From an uncultured Oscillibacter sp. (GTDB lineage Bacteria > Bacillota > Clostridia > Oscillospirales > Oscillospiraceae), in the NCBI RefSeq assembly GCF_910587525.1, contig NZ_CAJULS010000109.1:1-8119 (forward strand): a stretch of DNA of 8,119 nt, written 5' to 3'. A program made the translations under genes and the position numbers. Shown here piece by piece: positions 5,257-8,119 of this stretch (its first letter is position 1; each line of letters opens with the position of its first letter). The notes beneath the pieces are model-generated. The model did not search any database and was not told the origin of the DNA. It saw nothing but the letters and a program-made list of their open reading frames with translations.

Positions 5257-5883
5257 ATGAAAATCGTCGCCATCAACGGAAGCCCCCGCAAGAACGGCAA
5301 CACCGCCCGGTGCCTGGAGGCCGTGGGCCGGGAGGTAACGGCCGCCGGTGTGGAGTTCCAGGTGTTCCAGCCCGGTCCCAACGTCCGGCCCTGCATGGCC
5401 TGCTACCACTGCCTGAATACCGGCAGTCTCCGCTGCGTCCGGGAGGATGACGGGGTGAACGACATCATTGCCGCCTGCATCGAGGCCGACGGCATCCTGC
5501 TGGCCTCCCCCGTGTACCACGGCGGTATCGCCGGGGGAATGAAATGTGTGCTGGACCGCCTGATGCTGGCGGCGGGCTGCGGGGACAACCAGCTTCGCCG
5601 CAAGGCGGGCGGGGCGCTGTGCACCCTGCGCCGCAGCGGCGGCATGGAGACCTACCAGCAGCTGCTGGGCACTATGGATGCTATGGAGATGGTCATCGTC
5701 ACCTCAGACTACTGGGGCGCCGTTCACGGTGCGGACCCCGGCGAGGTTTTGGAAGATGAGGAAGGCATGGCGGTGGCCCGGAAGCTGGGAAGAAACATGG
5801 CCTGGATGGTGAAGGTCCTCCATGACACGGCGGTGCCCATTCCGGCGGACGTTTCCCGGCCCATGATGAATTTCATCCGGTGA
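5257..5883 (+). CDS. Iron-sulfur flavoprotein-like NAD(P)H-dependent FMN reductase family protein
   Basis: This 208-aa flavodoxin-fold protein begins MKIVAINGSPRKNGNTARCL. SPRKNGNT (9-16) is the FMN phosphate loop and SPVYHGG (84-90) is the second flavin-contacting loop. Between them Cys46, Cys49, Cys52 and Cys60 form CX2CX2CX7C, which matches the compact cysteine motif of archaeal and anaerobic iron-sulfur flavoproteins (Isf) that hold a 4Fe-4S cluster next to FMN. Isf proteins pass electrons from ferredoxin and have been linked to oxygen or peroxide defence; the natural substrate here is unknown. The later part contains a GGALCTLRRSGGMETYQQLL stretch and a short tail. It stands alone, with its own promoter upstream and a strong terminator downstream. 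A plain NADPH-dependent FMN reductase is the main alternative, but four spaced cysteines favour the Isf branch. Confidence 0.85.
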   Translation: MKIVAINGSPRKNGNTARCLEAVGREVTAAGVEFQVFQPGPNVRPCMACYHCLNTGSLRCVREDDGVNDIIAACIEADGILLASPVYHGGIAGGMKCVLDRLMLAAGCGDNQLRRKAGGALCTLRRSGGMETYQQLLGTMDAMEMVIVTSDYWGAVHGADPGEVLEDEEGMAVARKLGRNMAWMVKVLHDTAVPIPADVSRPMMNFIR

Positions 5884-5892
5884 CAGCGAAAA

Positions 5893-5921
5893 CGGGCGGC
5901 CTTTCAGGCCGCCCGCTTTTT
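5893..5921. terminator. Strong bidirectional terminator between the flavoprotein gene and comM
   Basis: CGGGCGGCCT (5893-5902), a TTC loop and AGGCCGCCCG (5906-5915) form ten base pairs, followed by C and TTTTT (5917-5921). On the minus strand the same stem is followed by TTTT (from 5892 downward), so it also ends comM. The plus T-run overlaps the comM stop codon at 5920-5922. Confidence 0.93.
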
Positions 5922-7437
5922 ACCCTTTTAAGATGTCCGTGTTCCGGTATTGAATGGCCTCTGCAAGGTGAGGCGCCTGGATGTTTTCCTCCTCCTCCAG
6001 ATCCGCGATGGTGCGGGCTACCCGCAGTACCCGGTCGTGGGACCGGGCCGTGAGGCCCATGCGGTCAAAGGCGGCCTTCAAAAGCCTCTCCCCCGCCGTA
6101 TCCAGGCCGCAGAACTCCCCCACCATGGCCGGCGGCATCTGGGCGTTGCAGGTTATATCTGTCCCGGCAAAGCGCCGGGACTGGATGGCCCGGGCCGCGT
6201 CCGCCCGGGCCTTCACCGCCGCGGAGGACTCCGGCGTCTGCCGCCGCCGCATGGCCTCGTACTCCACCGAGGGGACGGAGACGTGGAGGTCGATGCGGTC
6301 CAGCAGGGGGCCGGAGATCTTCTCCACATATTTCGCAACCTCCCGGTCCGAACAGGCGCACCGCCGGTCCGGATGCCCCCGCCAGCCGCAGCGGCAGGGA
6401 TTCATGGCGCACACCAGCTGGAACCGGGCGGGAAGGCGCAGGGTGCCCCCGGCCCGGGCCACGGTGACTTCGCCGTCCTCCAGGGGCTGGCGCAGGGCCT
6501 CCAGTACGTCCCGGCGGAACTCCGGCAGCTCGTCCAGGAACAGCACGCCGTTGTGGGCCAGGGAGATCTCGCCGGGCCGCATGGCGGGACCGCCGCCCGC
6601 CAGAGCGGCGGCAGAGGTGGTGTGGTGGGGCGAGCGGAAAGGCCTGCGGACCAGCAGGGGCCGCAGGGGGTCCGCCGCGCCGGCCACGGACCAGATGCCG
6701 GAGCTCTCCAGAGCCTCCGCCCGGCTCAGGCCCGGCAGGATAGAGGGCAGCCGCTTTGCCAGCATGGATTTGCCCGCTCCCGGAGAGCCGATCATCAGCA
6801 GGTTGTGCCCGCCTGCGGCGGCGATCTCCAGCGCCCGTTTTACGTTCTCCTGTCCCATCACGTCCCGGAGGTCCGGCAGGGCGGTCTCTTCCTCCTCCGG
6901 CTCCCAGACCGGGGCCGGGGACAGGGGAACCTGTCCCCGGAGGTGGGCCGCCAGGGACTTGACGTCCGGCACGCCGTAGACCGTGAGGCCGCCGGCCAGC
7001 GTGGCCTCGGCGGCGTTTTCCGCCGGGACAAACAGCTGGCGAATGCCGCTCTCCCGGGCCTTCATGGCCATGGGCAGCACGCCGCGGACGCCCCGCACCG
7101 CCCCGGTGAGGGAGAGCTCGCCGATAAAGGCGGCGTCCGGCTGCGGGGGCGGCAGCTCTCCAGCGGCGGACAGCAGCCCCACGAAGATGGGCAGGTCATA
7201 GAGGGTTCCCGCCTTCTTCCGGTCCGCCGGGGCCAGGTTGACCGTGATGCGGCTGACGGGGAACTTGGCTCCGCAGTTTTTCACAGCCGCCCGGACCCGC
7301 TCCCGGGCCTCCCGCACGGCGGCGTCCGGCAGGCCTACCACGTCAAAGGCCGGAAGGCCGCCGGAGAGAAAGCACTCCGCGCCTACCTCGTATCCGGATA
7401 TTCCATTCAGCCCCAGGGACCGCACGCTCACCACCAT
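5920..7437 (-). CDS. comM: ComM/YifB family Mg-chelatase-like AAA+ ATPase
   Basis: This 505-aa protein has the full length and order of the YifB/ComM family. The N-terminal ChlI/Lon-protease-like domain (about 1-170) includes SGGLPAFDVVGLPDAAVRE and ITVNLAPADRKKAG. The AAA+ module has Walker A GSPGAGKS (217-224), Walker B GVLFLDELPEF (297-307) and LLDRIDLH (378-385) with the conserved arginine. A cysteine pair set, CRC (348-350) and CAC (360-362), forms the family's putative metal-binding insert, and a C-terminal Mg-chelatase helical domain follows. In Vibrio and Haemophilus ComM is a hexameric branch-migration helicase that extends integration of transforming DNA; its role in Firmicutes is less clear. 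The ATG at 7437 gives the usual family start. Its ribosome binding site is weak (GGGGGTG about 8-10 bases upstream). It faces nifJ across a 278-bp divergent region. Confidence 0.95.
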   Translation of the reverse strand: MVVSVRSLGLNGISGYEVGAECFLSGGLPAFDVVGLPDAAVREARERVRAAVKNCGAKFPVSRITVNLAPADRKKAGTLYDLPIFVGLLSAAGELPPPQPDAAFIGELSLTGAVRGVRGVLPMAMKARESGIRQLFVPAENAAEATLAGGLTVYGVPDVKSLAAHLRGQVPLSPAPVWEPEEEETALPDLRDVMGQENVKRALEIAAAGGHNLLMIGSPGAGKSMLAKRLPSILPGLSRAEALESSGIWSVAGAADPLRPLLVRRPFRSPHHTTSAAALAGGGPAMRPGEISLAHNGVLFLDELPEFRRDVLEALRQPLEDGEVTVARAGGTLRLPARFQLVCAMNPCRCGWRGHPDRRCACSDREVAKYVEKISGPLLDRIDLHVSVPSVEYEAMRRRQTPESSAAVKARADAARAIQSRRFAGTDITCNAQMPPAMVGEFCGLDTAGERLLKAAFDRMGLTARSHDRVLRVARTIADLEEEENIQAPHLAEAIQYRNTDILKG

Positions 7438-7470
7438 GGAAGAGACACCCCCAAATCAATTTGCACCACC

Positions 7471-7479
7471 ACTATATCA
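7471..7479 (-). promoter_or_regulatory. Extended -10 promoter element of comM
   Basis: On the minus strand TGATATAGT is an extended -10 (TATAGT at 7476-7471 preceded by TGA). The -35 position (about 7494-7500, TTTCCTA) is weak and lies inside a palindrome at 7486-7502, so a regulator bound there could block or aid this promoter. The predicted transcript starts near 7464, about 27 bases before the ATG. Confidence 0.6.
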
Positions 7480-7485
7480 CAAACC

Positions 7486-7502
7486 TGTTTCCATAGGAAA
7501 CA
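7486..7502. promoter_or_regulatory. 17-bp palindrome, candidate operator over the comM promoter
   Basis: TGTTTCC-ATA-GGAAACA is a perfect 7-bp inverted repeat with a 3-base centre. It covers the -35 position of the comM promoter and lies about 90-105 bases upstream of the nifJ -35. It does not match the Rex, LexA or CcpA consensus that I know. The regulator is unknown. Confidence 0.5.
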
Positions 7503-7510
7503 CTTTTTGA

Positions 7511-7539
7511 AAAACTGCCAAAAAAAGCGGGGCGGTTTT
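7511..7539. repeat. Imperfect hairpin in the comM-nifJ divergent region
   Basis: AAAACTGCC (7511-7519) can pair with GGCGGTTTT (7531-7539) with one T/G wobble across an A-rich loop. It lies upstream of both promoters, so it would not be transcribed from either. Its meaning is unclear. Confidence 0.3.
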
Positions 7540-7565
7540 GTCCCATCCGCAGAAAAGGGAAAATC

Positions 7566-7583
7566 TTGTGCAAAAAATAACAA
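7566..7583. promoter_or_regulatory. Rex-like operator upstream of nifJ
   Basis: TTGTGCAAAAAATAACAA matches 11 of the 14 defined positions of the clostridial Rex consensus TTGTTAA-N4-TTAACAA, with both TTGT and ACAA ends intact. It ends 8 bases before the nifJ -35. Rex represses fermentation genes at low NADH/NAD+, and PFOR is a plausible target. The inner half-site mismatches keep this tentative. Confidence 0.4.
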
Positions 7584-7591
7584 AGTGCCAG

Positions 7592-7620
7592 TTTACAGCC
7601 AAAACAACCTGTGATATAAT
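7592..7620 (+). promoter_or_regulatory. Strong sigma-A promoter of nifJ
   Basis: TTTACA (7592-7597), 17 bases, then a perfect TATAAT (7615-7620) preceded by TGA, so it is also an extended -10. The predicted start near 7627 leaves a leader of about 89 bases. Confidence 0.9.
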
Positions 7621-7676
7621 GACGGCGCATGAGGTTTTGGAGAAGAGAGTTCCAGAGCCCGTGTGTTTGGCAAAAT

Positions 7677-7693
7677 GCTGCCCGCGGGGCAGC
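7677..7693 (+). other. Leader hairpin just upstream of the nifJ ribosome binding site
   Basis: GCTGCCC (7677-7683), loop GCG and GGGCAGC (7687-7693) form seven perfect pairs. It ends 7 bases before AGGAGGT (7701-7707). It is not followed by a T-run, so a stabilising 5' leader hairpin or a translational control element fits better than a terminator. Confidence 0.6.
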
Positions 7694-7715
7694 GATTTAT
7701 AGGAGGTAAGTGTTT

Positions 7716-8119
7716 ATGGCAAGAAAGTTCAAGTCCATGGACGGTAACAACGCGGCCGCATATGTCAGCTATGCGTTTACCGAAGTGGCGGGTATTTATC
7801 CGATTACCCCGTCCTCTCCCATGGCGGACCTGGTGGACCAGTGGGCTGCCGCTGGTCAGAAGAACATCTTCGGCACCACCGTGAAGGTGTGCGAGATGCA
7901 GTCCGAGGCCGGCGCTTCCGGCACGGTCCACGGCTCTCTGGCCGCCGGCGCGATGACCACCACCTACACCGCGTCCCAGGGCCTGCTGCTGATGATCCCC
8001 AACATGTACAAGATCGCCGGCGAGCTGCTGCCCTGCGTGTTCCATGTGTCCGCCCGTACCGTGTCCAGCCACGCGCTGAACATCTTCGGCGACCACTCCG
8101 ACGTCATGGCCTGCCGCCA
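7716..8119 (+). CDS. nifJ: Pyruvate:ferredoxin oxidoreductase, N-terminal part
   Basis: The gene runs off the right edge with 134 codons present out of roughly 1,170-1,200 usual for the single-chain enzyme. The start MARKFKSMDGNNAAAYVSYA and the stretches YPITPSSPMADLVDQWA, EMQSEAGASGTVHGSL and TYTASQGLLLMIPNM are characteristic of the N-terminal pyruvate-binding domain I of PFOR. The IYPITPSSPM loop carries the conserved substrate-contacting threonine. The enzyme oxidises pyruvate to acetyl-CoA and CO2 and reduces ferredoxin, using thiamine diphosphate and 4Fe-4S clusters that would lie in the missing part. AGGAGGT ends 8 bases before the ATG. A near-ideal promoter implies high expression, as expected for central metabolism in an anaerobe. 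Whether the cysteine-rich domains follow intact cannot be seen. Confidence 0.95.
   Translation, partial: MARKFKSMDGNNAAAYVSYAFTEVAGIYPITPSSPMADLVDQWAAAGQKNIFGTTVKVCEMQSEAGASGTVHGSLAAGAMTTTYTASQGLLLMIPNMYKIAGELLPCVFHVSARTVSSHALNIFGDHSDVMACR

Noticed and set aside
5950..7614. A 554-aa plus-strand frame opposite comM
   Set aside because: Antisense shadow of comM; long only because GC-rich third positions remove stops.

Overview
This window reads as chromosomal DNA of a GC-rich, strictly anaerobic Firmicute, most likely of the Oscillospiraceae type (Flavonifractor/Lawsonibacter-like). The reasons are GC-rich codon use, AGGAGG-type ribosome binding sites, a pyruvate:ferredoxin oxidoreductase gene, a ThiI without a rhodanese domain, and an unusual NifU-like/GGGtGRT gene pair. 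The taxonomic placement is inferred from remembered protein similarity, not from a search. No tRNA, rRNA, CRISPR array, transposase, integrase or prophage gene was seen.

Layout. (1) 1-1443: the 3' end of a NifU-like Fe-S scaffold gene and a complete GGGtGRT-family gene form a plus-strand operon that ends in a strong bidirectional terminator. (2) 1449-2309: three very small genes. These are a 76-aa helical protein on the minus strand with its own near-consensus promoter, a 53-aa Arc-like ribbon-helix-helix (RHH) regulator on the minus strand, and a divergent 72-aa protein of unknown function. The RHH gene and the 72-aa gene share an AT-rich control region built around a perfect 18-bp inverted repeat with mirror-image promoters. 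(3) 2315-4936: thiI and then cinA, both on the minus strand, separated by 189 bp of very GC-rich, hairpin-rich DNA. (4) 4937-5921: a two-way promoter region, then a plus-strand iron-sulfur flavoprotein-like gene with a long leader, closed by a bidirectional terminator. (5) 5920-7437: comM/yifB on the minus strand. (6) 7438-8119: a divergent control region and the first 134 codons of nifJ (PFOR), with a very good extended -10 promoter, a Rex-like site and a leader hairpin.

Together the recognisable genes cover Fe-S and sulfur handling (NifU-like scaffold, ThiI), redox and flavin chemistry (Isf-like flavoprotein, PFOR) and DNA or nucleotide maintenance (ComM, CinA). This is mainly a housekeeping region. 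The least explained parts are the small-gene block at 1449-2277, the GGGtGRT protein, and the structured intergenic segments at 3590-3745 and 5113-5200.
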